Assembly: GCA_034096865.1 (NCBI GenBank) | Contig: JAWQFJ010014800.1 | Span: 112,501-147,500 of the forward strand | Reading direction: 5' to 3' | From: Theodoxus fluviatilis | Taxonomy: Eukaryota > Mollusca > Gastropoda > Cycloneritida > Neritidae | Length of the DNA: 35,000 nucleotides | Part shown: positions 10,301 to 20,571 of the stretch, piece after piece | Layout: every line of letters starts with the position of its first letter | Position numbering within the stretch: the stretch's first letter is position 1 | The notes under the pieces: model-generated | What the model was told of the DNA's origin: nothing | Seen by the model: the letters and a program-made list of their open reading frames with translations, nothing else | The model's database searches: none | Program-made: the position numbers and the translations under genes

Positions 10301-13300
10301 GACCAGCGGAAACGAGTCTGAGGGAGAGGTGCTGGTGGAAACGCACATGCTAGTTAGGCCCAGAAAGTCTCTCACGCTCGGCAAGAGTCACAACGCTAAA
10401 GTATCGGACGACGACAACACGCCCCGGACAGAGGACGATTCCGCCTCCACACCCGTCGAAGGCAAGGCACGTCTCGACGCCATCGGTAGCTTCTTTGCAG
10501 AAACGCCGTCAAACGAGAGCTGCTTGATTGAGCACAAAGCAGACAGTACCGGCAACGAGAGTGCAAACCATCCAGAAAAACTGGAAGAGAGCTGTCGTTT
10601 TACTTATGATGAAATCACGGGACCAACTGTGAATACAGCTGTAGGTAGCCCTGACCGCGAAGGGTATCGTGAAAAAGTGTCCAGAGAGGAAACGAAAAGT
10701 AATTGTGCAAACATGTCGGCTGCTCCGCAAGAACCCTTGAAGGGAGAGACGCCTAATGGAGCGGAGGAACTTTCAACAAGCTCGGTGACGAATGATCTTC
10801 CAGAACACAACTCCTCCTACGCCCGATTGGATTCTATTGGAACTTCAAACGAGGTCCTCAGCAAAGCCTCAGAGGAGGCAAAAAATATCGTTGATATTTT
10901 ACACTGTGCTCCGCTCGAAGACTCGGAGAAATGTGTTGCCAGTAATGCAGATTGCACCTTCGATAAACACAGGGACCAGCTTGGGTACTCTTGCATCGAG
11001 TCGGCATATGCCAGTGACAGCAGCGATGAGACACTGACGAATACAGAGCTAGCGTCTCATTTCCTTAGCTCAGCATCGAATAGTGAAAATGAAGAGTCTG
11101 AGAAAAGTTGGTCGCACATAGTTTCTTCGGAAGCACAGAAAGCATGCCACGTTGAGGCCCCTTTCTACTCCTTGCGACTTGGCCATCATGAAGCTGACGA
11201 CGCCACATGGAGCCACAAAGACCTAGTTTGTTTGGGCTGTGGAAATATTAGGACGTCAGCTCTTTCGATGACGTCACGTGAAATAGAACGGCGCCCGGAG
11301 ATTTTAGTGACGCCATGTAACGATGTCCGTACAACACACCTGACAAAAATCTCTCACTCAATTCCAACCTCCTCGAGCCTTTTGGTTGGAAGGAAGTCCA
11401 CTACGTTGTCCTCCATGTCATCCGTTGAAATCCTGGCGAAAAAGAGATCGCGGCAAACTGCTAATCAACTGAACAATCAAGGTTTTCCATCGACAAAGTC
11501 GGTATTCGATAAACTTTTGGCAGAAAGATCCCATACTGGTAGAAGTGTAACGGGGGTTGTACAGTCAAAATTCAAGGACAGTCGACCAGGAGTGCTTCAT
11601 CCTTTGTCCAAAGATATTCGACCATCATCGAAAATAAAAATGGGTCAAAACCAGACGGGACCAAACCCTGTGAAGTCAATGTGTCGTCCACTTACACAAC
11701 CAGTGTTCATTCAACCTTCAAAACGCCGAAACTCCAACCTTGCACCGCCGCCTGTGAGCTGGCGACTGGTGAAAACGTTCAGAAATGCTCCAAGTTCCTC
11801 TGCTGCAAAGGCTCAGGAGATCAAGCAACAACCATCTGGGAAGAAACCCTTGGGATCAATCAAGAGTTTAAGGACCCACGAGTCGGATTCGTCATCATCA
11901 AAATTTAGCCTGCCGCCATTACACTGTAAGGCTGGTTCTCGGTTTGTGGAACACACTCCGGCGCCCGCAAAGAACCCACAAAACAGCAGGATCGAGTCAC
12001 CTCTAGGGCGACCAGGTAGCCGCTACGCCATCTGGATGAGAAGCGGGCGCCGTCGGCGCCAGTATCCTCCGAAACGTGGCCCTTTCGAGTGGGGCCTGCC
12101 AACTTCTTCAAAGAATCCCAGCCTGGCAAGCCAACAGAGAGAAAAGGCCGTGAATTTCATCATCGACTTGATCCACCAGGCGGCCATGCAAAACTTGGAG
12201 AGGTCCCTGGGTATGCGCATTTTCTACGACAAGCCAGGAAATCAACAACAGCAGCCTGCACCGTTTGGATGGACCCCGACGAAAGTGTGCACGGCGTCTA
12301 TCAATGGGCCCATCCATGATCTCGGTCACCAAACGTGCGTCACTGTGAACAGCATTCCGGACATCGCCGTCGGATGCATTCCCATACAGAGCAGCAAAAT
12401 GCGCCCATTCCGTCCGAAAATGAACGCCGTTGTGACGACCGCCAAAAACCCCCAGTTGCACGAAGTTAACTCAAGCGGCTACGACTTCAGAACGTGTCTG
12501 GAAGCCCGATCACATAAGAACAATGTCGGTGAAATGAAATGGCATCGTTGTGGTATTTCTCACTTTTGTGAGTCCAATCCGCCCTCTCCTGTCTATGAGA
12601 CAAAACATCCGGATGACCGAATGTATAAAGACAGGACTTACTCGCCTCTGGTCAACGAACCCTGCAGAGTAAATCGGTATGGAGAGGCTTACCCAAGAAC
12701 CATGCGGGTCTGGTACCCGAGGGAAGAGGAAGCCAAGCCCAACCCAATAAGAGGTGAAGCCCTTCCTGCCGGTCGACCGAGGACAGCGGGTGACTACCTT
12801 CGTGCCCACTGGGCAGAGCTCGAGGAATTGCAGCCTCGACTGCACCCGGGTAGCCTTTCCAAAACCGTTTTGGGGCCGAAAAAGGAGGCAGATCACCAGA
12901 GTCAACCGAACCTCACAGAGTTGAACAGGAGTCGAACCGTGCTCGTTCAACCGTTTGGGCACTGCCCCTCCCCCGTCCCCCCGCCCTCTTTGCGTCGTTC
13001 CCAGACGGGCAGCAGCTGTGGCATCAGCTGTAACGCCTTTGAGTCCCTGACCTCCATCACTCCTGTGGACGACGCCAGCGTTGACCTGCGTTTCGCCAAC
13101 TGCGTGAGTCCTGCCTTTCTCAGAAAACGCAATGCCAGGAACAACGCCAACAATAGCAACAACAACAGTGGCAGTTATGATGACGATGACAAATGCGAAC
13201 GCGTGAGAAGATCTCACAAGGGCAAAGGGCACAGCCAACATTCGGTAAATGGCAGCAGTTTTACATCTGAAGCGCAAAACTATTGCAGAGTATGTCTCCC

Positions 13301-13959
13301 GACACCTGACACCGTAGACGGCCCTGACAACAGCGCTGGACCTGCCCACTTCAACCCAATCGGATGGGATGATGAAAAGCAATTTCAAGTTGAAATGCAA
13401 AACTTTTTTGAGACGGACGGAAAACAACATCGCTGCAGAGGCGTCAGAAAAAGCTTTCATATCGGAGACATGCGCGAAGGTCGAGTAAACGAAGGCGATG
13501 ATTATGAAGACCTCGAAGGACAAAGCTTCTGCGACATCACGGGTAACAATAACAACAACAGCGTCAACAGTGCGGGCACCGATAACATTTTCTGCAACAG
13601 GATAACGGGTTGCCAACTCTACCTGAATGGCAGGAGGAGCAGATGGAACAGCGCTAGAATCGGCAGTCGCTCGAGAGACGCGAACAACAACTCGGGCGAC
13701 AAGGGAAAGAGAAGCGAAGGACACAGGGGGTTCAACAGTTACAGGCGCTACAGTGCCAATGGCAGCACAGCCGCCGATGAATCAGACACGTCCATGCCAA
13801 CCTCTGACGATTCGTCCAAGGATCGGTGCCGGGGGAAAAGGGAAAAGAAGAGGCATTGCTGCGCGTGTCCACGGAGGAACGAAGGAACTGACTTCCATCA
13901 CTGCCACTTACCCCACACCCACAAGGGCACCCACGGACATTGCGTCCCCAAAGACCAAG
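7314..13959 (+). CDS. Large cysteine-rich protein, exon 1 of coding region (aa 1-2215)
   Basis: A single open segment of 6.6 kb. It follows a strong acceptor (TCTTGTCTTTCTGCAG, AG at 7299-7300) and starts at the first in-exon methionine (7314), with G at -3 and G at +4. It ends at donor CCAAG|GTATGC (13959/13960), phase 1. The frame stays open upstream to 7254 and past the donor to 14117; I treat both extensions as non-coding. Order of regions: Cys-rich block with CC, CXC and CCC clusters (aa 31-137); Arg/Ser-rich (276-316); second Cys block (389-463); Ser/Arg/Lys (500-533); long Cys/His block (534-962); acidic Ser/Glu region (983-1303) with two ARLDxIG copies; basic Ser/Pro region; a helical-looking segment AVNFIIDLIHQAAMQNL (about 1612-1640); Asn-rich patches (1939-2086); Cys/His tail (2175-2215). 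No signal peptide, transmembrane helix or known catalytic domain is apparent. Function unknown; metal binding or a disulphide/structural role are guesses. Confidence 0.88.
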
Positions 13960-14117
13960 GTATGCACTATGGCAGTTGTCCCACAGGTTCTATGTGTTGT
14001 TCACACTTAGGGTGCCTTGATCTTGCACTGTGGTTCCATTGGATCACAATTGCAAATAAAGAAAGAATTGATGAATGGATGGATGAATGGGTTGTTACGG
14101 TTTATCAGCCTATGTAG
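13960..14117 (+). other. Read-through past exon 1 donor, ending in a retroposon-like tail
   Basis: If the 13959 donor is not used, the frame continues for 52 codons to TAG at 14115-14117. This sequence looks non-coding. It contains AATAAA at 14055-14060 followed by GAATTGATGAATGGATGGATG, an A-rich/GGAT tandem tail like the end of a retroposed element. I therefore favour splicing at 13959. Confidence 0.5.
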
Positions 14118-14733
14118 GTCATTGAACTACAGTCAACGACTGTAAAGTTGCTGTAGCTGATCAGAGTAAGACCAAGTCAAATAGTTATTTCCCTCATTGT
14201 TATCTTTTGACGAATCACGTGGGGAGACGCGGTGGGTCTATGCTTACCGTTAACCCAAAGAGGGCTCTCAATAAAGGCGTTTCGCTTTGCAGAGTAAGCA
14301 AGTGAGTACTAATTTACATTTACGCCTTTGGCCACAAAGTTCCACACGATAGCCAACGAGAGGTTATTGCCGTTATCTGCAGCGTATTGCAAACACTTGG
14401 CTGAAAGGTTCTGTATAGCAAAGTTTGCACTGCAAACGTAGCCTACCTTACGTTCAGTGTGAGTCGCTGTGAACGAGCAACTCGACTGGAACTTTTCCAT
14501 TTAATATTAAACTTTATAATCATTTCCAGAGACAGAGTGGAGCTTACTAGATACATCTTTTCTTTGCGGTTTGTTCGCTCAAACATTTTAGTTTTATCCT
14601 GTTCAGTTTTGCTATGAATCAATGTAACCACCAACAGCCGTTCCAGTCCAACAGTGGTTGCGCAAGTTTTACTATTGCCCTCTGCTAGCAAGGATGATAA
14701 CTACAGACTTACCTCACATCTAGCAGAACTTGC

Positions 14734-14737
<4 letters not shown>
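14118..14737. other. Intron 1 sequence, nothing recognised
   Basis: Unremarkable AT-rich sequence between the exon 1 read-through and a TG microsatellite. No open frame is worth calling. Confidence 0.5.
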
Positions 14738-14778
<41 letters not shown>

Positions 14779-14833
14779 GTTTGTGTGTGTGTGTGCGTGT
14801 GTTTGTGTGTGTGTGTGCGTGTGTGTGTGTGTT
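14738..14833. repeat. (TG)n microsatellite
   Basis: About 95 bases of TG dinucleotides, interrupted regularly by GCGTGTGTTTGTG segments, inside intron 1. Confidence 0.95.
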
Positions 14834-14964
14834 TAATATATGCAGTAGTCTTATCAGACGCGAACAAAGCGCAATGATGCCGATTTCTTTAGGTGCTGAC
14901 TCGGTAGATTCTCATTTTCTAAAAAATGAATTGATTCCGTTTTAGTCGTTCCTTGATAAGTTTT

Positions 14965-15837
14965 TGACTCACATGCGAAGCAAAAGTGAGTCTATGTACT
15001 CACCCGTTTCGTCCGTTCGGGCGTGCGGGCGTGCGGGCGTGCGGGCGTCCGGGCGTCCGGGCGTCCGAAAACTTTAACGTTGGATTTTTCTTAGAGACTA
15101 TTAAGTCTATCAATACCAAATGTGGCATGATGGTGTATGATGACATGGCCTCAAAAAACATACATAGTGACTTGTCCTTGCTTCAAGGTCAAGGTCGCAG
15201 GGGCAATAAATGTTGTCTAAAAAACAGTCATTTTTCACATTTTCTCAATTTTCTCTGAAGTTTTTGAGATTGAATACCTCACCTATACATGGTACATAGG
15301 GCAAAGTAATCCCTATCTTTTGACACCAGTTTGACATACCATGATTCAAGGTCAAGGTCACAGGAGCTCTTCAAAGTAGGATTGTATACATATTTTGAAG
15401 TGACCTTGAACCTGAACTGTGCAAGATAACTGTTTCAAACTTAACGATTATGTGAGGCACATGTAATACTTTCATCATAAGACACATTTGGTCACATATC
15501 ATCAAGGTCAAGGTCACTTTGACCCTTATGAAATGTGACCAAAATGGGGTAGTGAACCACTAAAAGTGACCATATCTCATGGTAGAAAGTGCCAATAAGC
15601 ACCATTGTGCTTCCTATGTATTGAATTAACAGCTTTGTGTTGCATGACCTTGGATGACCTTGACCTTGGGTCAAGGTCACATGTATTTTGGTAGGAAAAA
15701 TGTGTAAAGCATTTCTTAGTGTATGATGTCATTGGTAGGTTTAGTTGTTTGACCTTGACCTTGAAGGTCACCTGAAGGTCAAGGTCATATAAAGGTCAAG
15801 GTCAAACATGTGAATCGTATGGGCTTTGCCCTTCTTG
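14965..15837 (+). mobile_element. HINE-like repeat, copy 3 (first of a head-to-tail pair)
   Basis: TGACTCACATGC start, expanded minisatellite with GTGCGGGC and GTCCGGGC units (about 15013-15066), AGGTCA-rich body and CCCTTCTTG end. The subterminal repeat is slightly decayed (ACATGTGAATC instead of GCATGTGAGTC). It lies in intron 1 of the large gene and is preceded by a T run. A single T (15838) separates it from copy 4. Confidence 0.78.
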
Positions 15838-15838
15838 T

Positions 15839-16706
15839 TGACTCACATGCGAAGCAAAAGTGAGTCTATGTACTGAGCCGTGTCGTCCGTCCGTCCGGGC
15901 GTCCGGGCGTCCGTCCGGGCGTCCGTCCGTCCGTAAAAAACTTAAACGTTGGATTTTTCTCGGAGACTATTAAGTCTATCAACACCAAATGTGGCATGAT
16001 GGTGTATGATGACAAGGCCTCAAAAAACATACATAGTGACTTGATCTTGCTTCAAGGTCAAGGTCACAGGAGCCATAAATGTGGTCTCAAAAACAGTCAT
16101 TTTTCACTTTTTCCCAATTTTCTCCCACGTTATTGAGAATGGCGACCTTAGCTACAAGTGGTATATAGGTCAAAGCAAGCCCTATCTTTTGATACCAGTT
16201 TGGTTGACCTTGCTTCAAGGTCAAGGTCACAGGAGCTCTTCAAAGTTGGATTGTATACATATTTTGAAGTGACCTTGACCCTGAACTATGGAAGATAACT
16301 GTTTCAAACTTAATAATTATGTGGGGCACATGTTATACTTTCATCATGAGACACATTTGGTCACATATCATCAAGGTCAAGGTCACTTTGACCCTTATGA
16401 AATGTGACCAAAATGGGGTAGTGAACCACTAAAAGTGACTATATCTCATGGTAGAAAGTGCCAATAAGCACCATTGTGCTTCCTATGTCTTGAATTAACA
16501 GCTTTGTGTTGCATGACCTTGGATGACCTTGACCTTGGGTCAAGGTCACATGTATTTTGGTAGGAAAAATGTGTAAAGCATTTCTTTGTGTATGATATCA
16601 TTGGTAGGTTTAGTTGTTTGACCTTGACCTTGAAGGTCACCTGAAGGTCAAGGTCATATAAAGGTCAAGGTCAAGCATGTGAGTTGTATGGGCTTTGCCC
16701 TTCTTG
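15839..16706 (+). mobile_element. HINE-like repeat, copy 4 (second of a head-to-tail pair)
   Basis: Starts TGACTCACATGC one base after the end of copy 3 and finishes GGGCTTTGCCCTTCTTG. The minisatellite is a mixture of GTCC and GTCCGGGC units (about 15887-15934). I count about 19 occurrences of AAGGTCA or its complement in its 868 bases. The tandem arrangement fits insertion of one element into the TT created at the 3' border of the other, or rolling-circle production of a tandem. Confidence 0.8.
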
Positions 16707-16929
16707 TTTTAATATAACACTTCACCTACCGCAGTAAGTACCTGCATCCAACGTATGGAACTTGATGAATCCAAGCAACTGCTACGTCACCACCAACCGC
16801 CACATCGCCACGACGCACCACGACGGCATCAATCCCAACCACCATTACGTCCATCACATTATTCCACCACTGTCATTACCGCCATATTGCTATCAACAGC
16901 AGCAACCATCAAAACGACAATGACTTTGA

Positions 16930-17284
16930 AGGCTGTTTTAACTGAGGAACGCTTACGCCTACTTCGTCGAAGTAGCAGTCTTATCTAACCAATCAGGACG
17001 CACAACTAGACGGCAGCTAGGCCCTACGTCCCGATTGGTTAGATAAGATTGCTACTACGTCTTGATTGGTTAGATAAGATTGCTACTACGTCCTGATTGG
17101 TTAGATAAGATTGCTACTACGTCCTGATTGGTTAGATAAGATTGCTACTACGTCCTGATTGGTTAGATAAGATTGCTACTACGTCCTGATTGGTTAGATA
17201 AGATTGCTACTACGTCCTGATTGGTTAGATAAGATTGCTACTTTGGCGAAGAAAGTGTAAGTGTTGCCCAATCGAAACAGGCCG
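16930..17284. mobile_element. MITE-like element with ~70-bp terminal inverted repeats
   Basis: The left end (GGCTGTTTTAACTGAGGAAC ... through CTTATCTAACCAATCAGGAC at about 16984-17000) is the imperfect reverse complement of the right end (CGTCCTGATTGGTTAGATAA through GAAACAGGCC at about 17213-17284). The left arm holds one inverted copy of the unit that is tandemly repeated on the right side. No transposase is inside. The exact ends and target duplication cannot be set by eye. Confidence 0.6.
17024..17244 (+). repeat. Seven tandem copies of a 31-bp unit
   Basis: The unit reads TACGTCCTGATTGG followed by TTAGATAAGATTGCTAC and is repeated seven times with almost no variation; the first two units have CCCG and CTTG variants. 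There are no spacers between copies. Each unit carries ATTGG (reverse CCAAT) and AGATAAGA (a GATA-type motif). The array lies within the inverted-repeat element described above. Confidence 0.95.
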
Positions 17285-17335
17285 TAACTGCGTCATCACT
17301 ATAAAAGGTAACGTTCAACGTTGACGTTAGCAGCA

Positions 17336-18096
17336 ACGGCGGCGTGTAGCGTGGAAAATAGTGACCCGTGGAAAACAGTTACCGGAAGTCATCGCAGAGT
17401 TATCTGCTCGGGACGTGCTAAAAATTCAACTCTAAAAAGAGACGGCACCCGCCACTCCGCCTGACTGACTTGGCACACCCGGGGAGTTATGCTAAGATCC
17501 GGCCGCGTTAATATATCTGCGTTTTGTGACAAACGTCTTGCTCGGCGGTACTGTACTCCATGCACCTTAACGGTGCGCGTGATTCGGGTGTAATCTTAAG
17601 CTAAACGTTTATTGGCGCTGCTGAAATGGTCGAAGTCGGAAACATTCGGAACGTCGTTTAGCTTAAGATTACACCCGAATCACGCGGACCGTTAAGGTGC
17701 ATGGAGTACAGTACCGCCGAGCAAGACGTTTGTCACAAAACGCTGATATATTAACGCGGCCGGATCTTAGCATAACTCCCCGGGCGTGCCAAGTCAGTCA
17801 ACGGTCGCGTTTTATAAAACCAGACTACAAATAGACTACAGGGAGGTGATTCCCATATTATTTCCGGCAGGGGAGACGGCTTTTCCATGGAAAAAACTTT
17901 TTTGAACGCTACATTATGTGTTAAACGACACAAATGCACCAAAAACACAAAAACTCGTAAAGCAACTAATGCGTCGTTTGTCGGGATATATTCCATGCGA
18001 AGAACAGGTGCAGGAGCGGTAAATCGCATAAAGTGAGAGACGAGCAGATAACTCTGCGATGACTTCCGGTAACTATTTTCCACGCTACACGGCGGC
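17336..18096. repeat. Long imperfect palindrome in intron 1
   Basis: The inner arms, about 17455-17607 and 17651-17810, are near-exact reverse complements. For example AGCTTAAGATTACACCCGAA at 17659-17678 pairs with TTCGGGTGTAATCTTAAGCT at 17583-17602. They are separated by a ~45-base spacer. The outer arms pair too: GGCGTGTAGCGTGGAAAATA near 17340 with its complement ending near 18093, plus ACCGGAAGTCATCGCAGAG. The right arm contains about 230 extra bases (about 17815-18040) absent from the left. This looks like a foldback/MITE-type insertion with a secondary indel. Confidence 0.8.
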
Positions 18097-18384
18097 AGTA
18101 AAAGCACCAACTGCAGCAGAAGCACAAACTGCAGCAAGAGTGTCTCCAAAGGGTCTGCCGTCTGGCCTCCCATGCAGTGCAAGCTTTTTCGGGGAATACC
18201 ATTATATCTTTTCATTCAATACTCGCCTCGCATAGCCCCCGGAGTGAAGAGCCACATGCACAGGCCTGTGTCTTTTGTTTTGTTTTGTCGTACTGAGGGA
18301 AAATCGTGGTAGCAACTCAATGACAACCAGCGCTGCCTATCCTAGCGTCCTTCTGATCCTTCTGCTTGCTTTTGTTGGTAACAG

Positions 18385-18626
18385 GAGCTGCCTGCCCCCT
18401 GCCTGCGTTGCACAACCGATGTTGCGAGCGAGGTACCACCAGCAGGCCAGTGCCTGCCTGCGAACTGCCCCAGGCAGCGATTACACATCCGTGCCAAGCC
18501 ACCACCCCCGCGTACCCTTGGGCTCGCGAGTTTCACACCTCCGCCGGCAATCCTCTGTACATCCTCCCTCACAGGACGCATCCCTGCGAGGACCATCGCC
18601 TCACTCGAGACCGCAGCAAACCAGAG
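18385..18626 (+). CDS. Large cysteine-rich protein, exon 2 (aa 2216-2296)
   Basis: The exon is bounded by a pyrimidine-rich acceptor (TGCTTTTGTTGGTAACAG, AG at 18383-18384) and donor CCAGAG|GTTGGT (18626/18627). It starts at codon position 2, which accepts the single G left by the phase-1 donor at 13959, and ends in phase 0 as the next acceptor requires. The 81 residues include six Cys and six His (CPLPALHNRCC, THPC twice), matching the Cys/His-rich tail of exon 1. That is the main reason to link them. The donor is not ideal. If unspliced, the frame continues to TGA at 18792-18794, with AATAAA at 18831-18836, giving an alternative last exon and a 2,351-aa product. Confidence 0.6.
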
Positions 18627-18830
18627 GTTGGTGATGGAAGCAGCGCGTGTCCCACACGGTGGTTCAGCATGGCTACCGTCATTCTGCGTGTCGCATATCA
18701 GAGTTTGTTCGCAACCGCAAAGAACCGCACACAAGAACCTCTCAGGCTCGACGTCCATCTGTCATCTCGTCTCGTACTGTCCAGCTGCATGTGACCACAC
18801 GAACAGCTGTAGCATTGGGTCCCAAATTGC

Positions 18831-18836
18831 AATAAA
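18831..18836 (+). promoter_or_regulatory. Possible polyadenylation signal for a short isoform
   Basis: AATAAA lies 37 nt after the in-frame TGA that ends the unspliced exon 2 frame (18792-18794). It is followed by T/GT-rich sequence (ATATGTTCATTGTTTTAC). It would end a transcript carrying only exons 1 and 2. Its use is inference. Confidence 0.35.
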
Positions 18837-19423
18837 TGCAAAGTACAATCATTATATGTTCATTGTTTTACTGCTTGGCAACACTGATTTACTTACACTT
18901 GCTGGTCATATTCGACCAACATTTCATTCGATTTCCTACCAGCGACCTAACCAGTTTTGAACATTATATAGTAACTGCAGACGCGTTGTACTCCTGTTTT
19001 GCCATCAGTAGCTTTTAAGATCACAGTTTTCAGAAGGAAAAAAAATAATCTGCTAACCCACTAGTAATCAAATGAACACACTAATAAAAAAATTGATCGA
19101 TCGACCTCTAATCAACAAAATGCAGAGAACGTTTAGACTGTGGGTGAAGACGAAATATGTGTGGAATTTTTTCTTCTTCATCATGTCATCAACGTGGATT
19201 CTAGCAGTTTTATGTAGAATTAGAACTTCAAACATAAGTTTCGTTCGTTGTCCTTTCTAACGTCAAAAATCAAAACTGGCCTTCAATGCAAGCGAACAAT
19301 CTTACGTTGAACTTTAGGCCTTGCATATGCAATGAATGATAAACTTCTTTCCGATGGATAGTATAGCCATACTATATCGGTGACATCCACCCTCGTTAAT
19401 GTTACTGCAGTCTGACAACTGTT
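18837..19423. other. Intron 2 sequence, nothing recognised
   Basis: AT-rich sequence with scattered short open frames that lack splice signals or motifs. It ends at repeat copy 5. Confidence 0.5.
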
Positions 19424-20259
19424 TGACTCACATGCGAAGCAAAAGTGAGACTATGTACTCACCCGTTTCGTCCGTCCGGGCGTCCGGGCGTCCGAAAACT
19501 TTAACGTTGGATTTTTCTCGGAGACTATCAAGTCTATCAATACCAAATGTGGCATGATGGTTTATGATGACAAGACCTCAAAAAACATACATAGTGACTT
19601 GTCCTTGCTTCAAGGTCAAGGTCGCAGAGGCCATAAATGTTGTCTAAAAATGTTGTCATTTTTCACATTTTCTCAATTTTCTCTGACGTTTTAGAGATTG
19701 GATACCTGACCTATATATGGTGTATAGGGCACAGTAAGCCCTATCTTTTGATACCAGTTTGGTTGACCTTGCTTTAAGTTCAAGGTCACAGGAGCTCTTC
19801 AAAGTTGGATCGTATACATATTTTGAAGTGACCTTGACCCTGAACTATGGAAGATAACTGTTTCAAATTTAATAATTATGTGGGGTACATGTTATACTTT
19901 TATCATGAGACATATTTGGTCACATATCATCAAGGTCAAGGTCACTTTGACCCTTATGAAATGTGACCAAAATGGGGTAGTGAACCACTAAAAGTGACCA
20001 TATCTCATGGTAGAAAGTGCCAATAAGCAACATTGTGCTTCCTATGTCTTGAATTAACAGCTTTGTGTTGCATGACCTTCGATGACCTTGACCTTGGGTC
20101 AAGGTCACATGTATTTTGGTAGGGAAAATGTGTAAAACATTTCTTAGTGTGTGATGTCATTGGTAGGTTTAGCTATTTGACCTTGAAGGTCACCTAAAGG
20201 TCAAGGTCATATAAAGGTCAAGGTCAAGCATGTGAGTCGTATGGGCTTTGCCCTTCTTG
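19424..20259 (+). mobile_element. HINE-like repeat, copy 5
   Basis: The shortest copy (836 bp), with the fewest minisatellite units (about 19472-19495). It is otherwise complete from TGACTCACATGC to GGGCTTTGCCCTTCTTG, with T on both sides. It is in intron 2 of the large gene, in sense orientation like all other copies in the window. Confidence 0.78.
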
Positions 20260-20387
20260 TTAAACATGTTTTGGAGATAGACAAATACACCAAAATCGAC
20301 CGTTTCAATTCTCTCAAGTACTTGTCCGAGTCTGTAGAAGGATAGTTCATCGCCATGACAAAGTTTTCCGATCTTAGGACAGATACG

Positions 20388-20393
20388 GTGCGT

Positions 20394-20456
<63 letters not shown>
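20388..20456. repeat. (TG)n microsatellite
   Basis: Nearly pure TG tract of about 65 bases in intron 2, roughly 115 bp before the exon 3 acceptor. Confidence 0.95.
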
Positions 20457-20459
<3 letters not shown>

Positions 20460-20571
20460 TTGCACGTGCGTGCACATGCGTCCCAGAATCTCTCTTTTAG
20501 TTGTTCTCATTTCCTAACCTGCTATTCACTCTCTTCTTTCTCATTGTCCCTTTGACGTCAAAATCCATCAG

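Noticed and set aside
12510..13724. 404-aa open frame antisense to exon 1
   Set aside because: It is a shadow of the strongly biased coding strand. Composition is hydrophobic/Arg-rich without motifs, and it has no splice or promoter support.
17024..17244. CRISPR array (31-bp direct repeats)
   Set aside because: The units abut one another with no spacers and lie in an intron of an animal gene inside an inverted-repeat element.
18275..18634. 119-aa plus-strand frame and 138-aa minus-strand frame over 18342-18758
   Set aside because: They overlap exon 2 in other frames. Only the frame used by exon 2 fits the splice phases and Cys/His composition.
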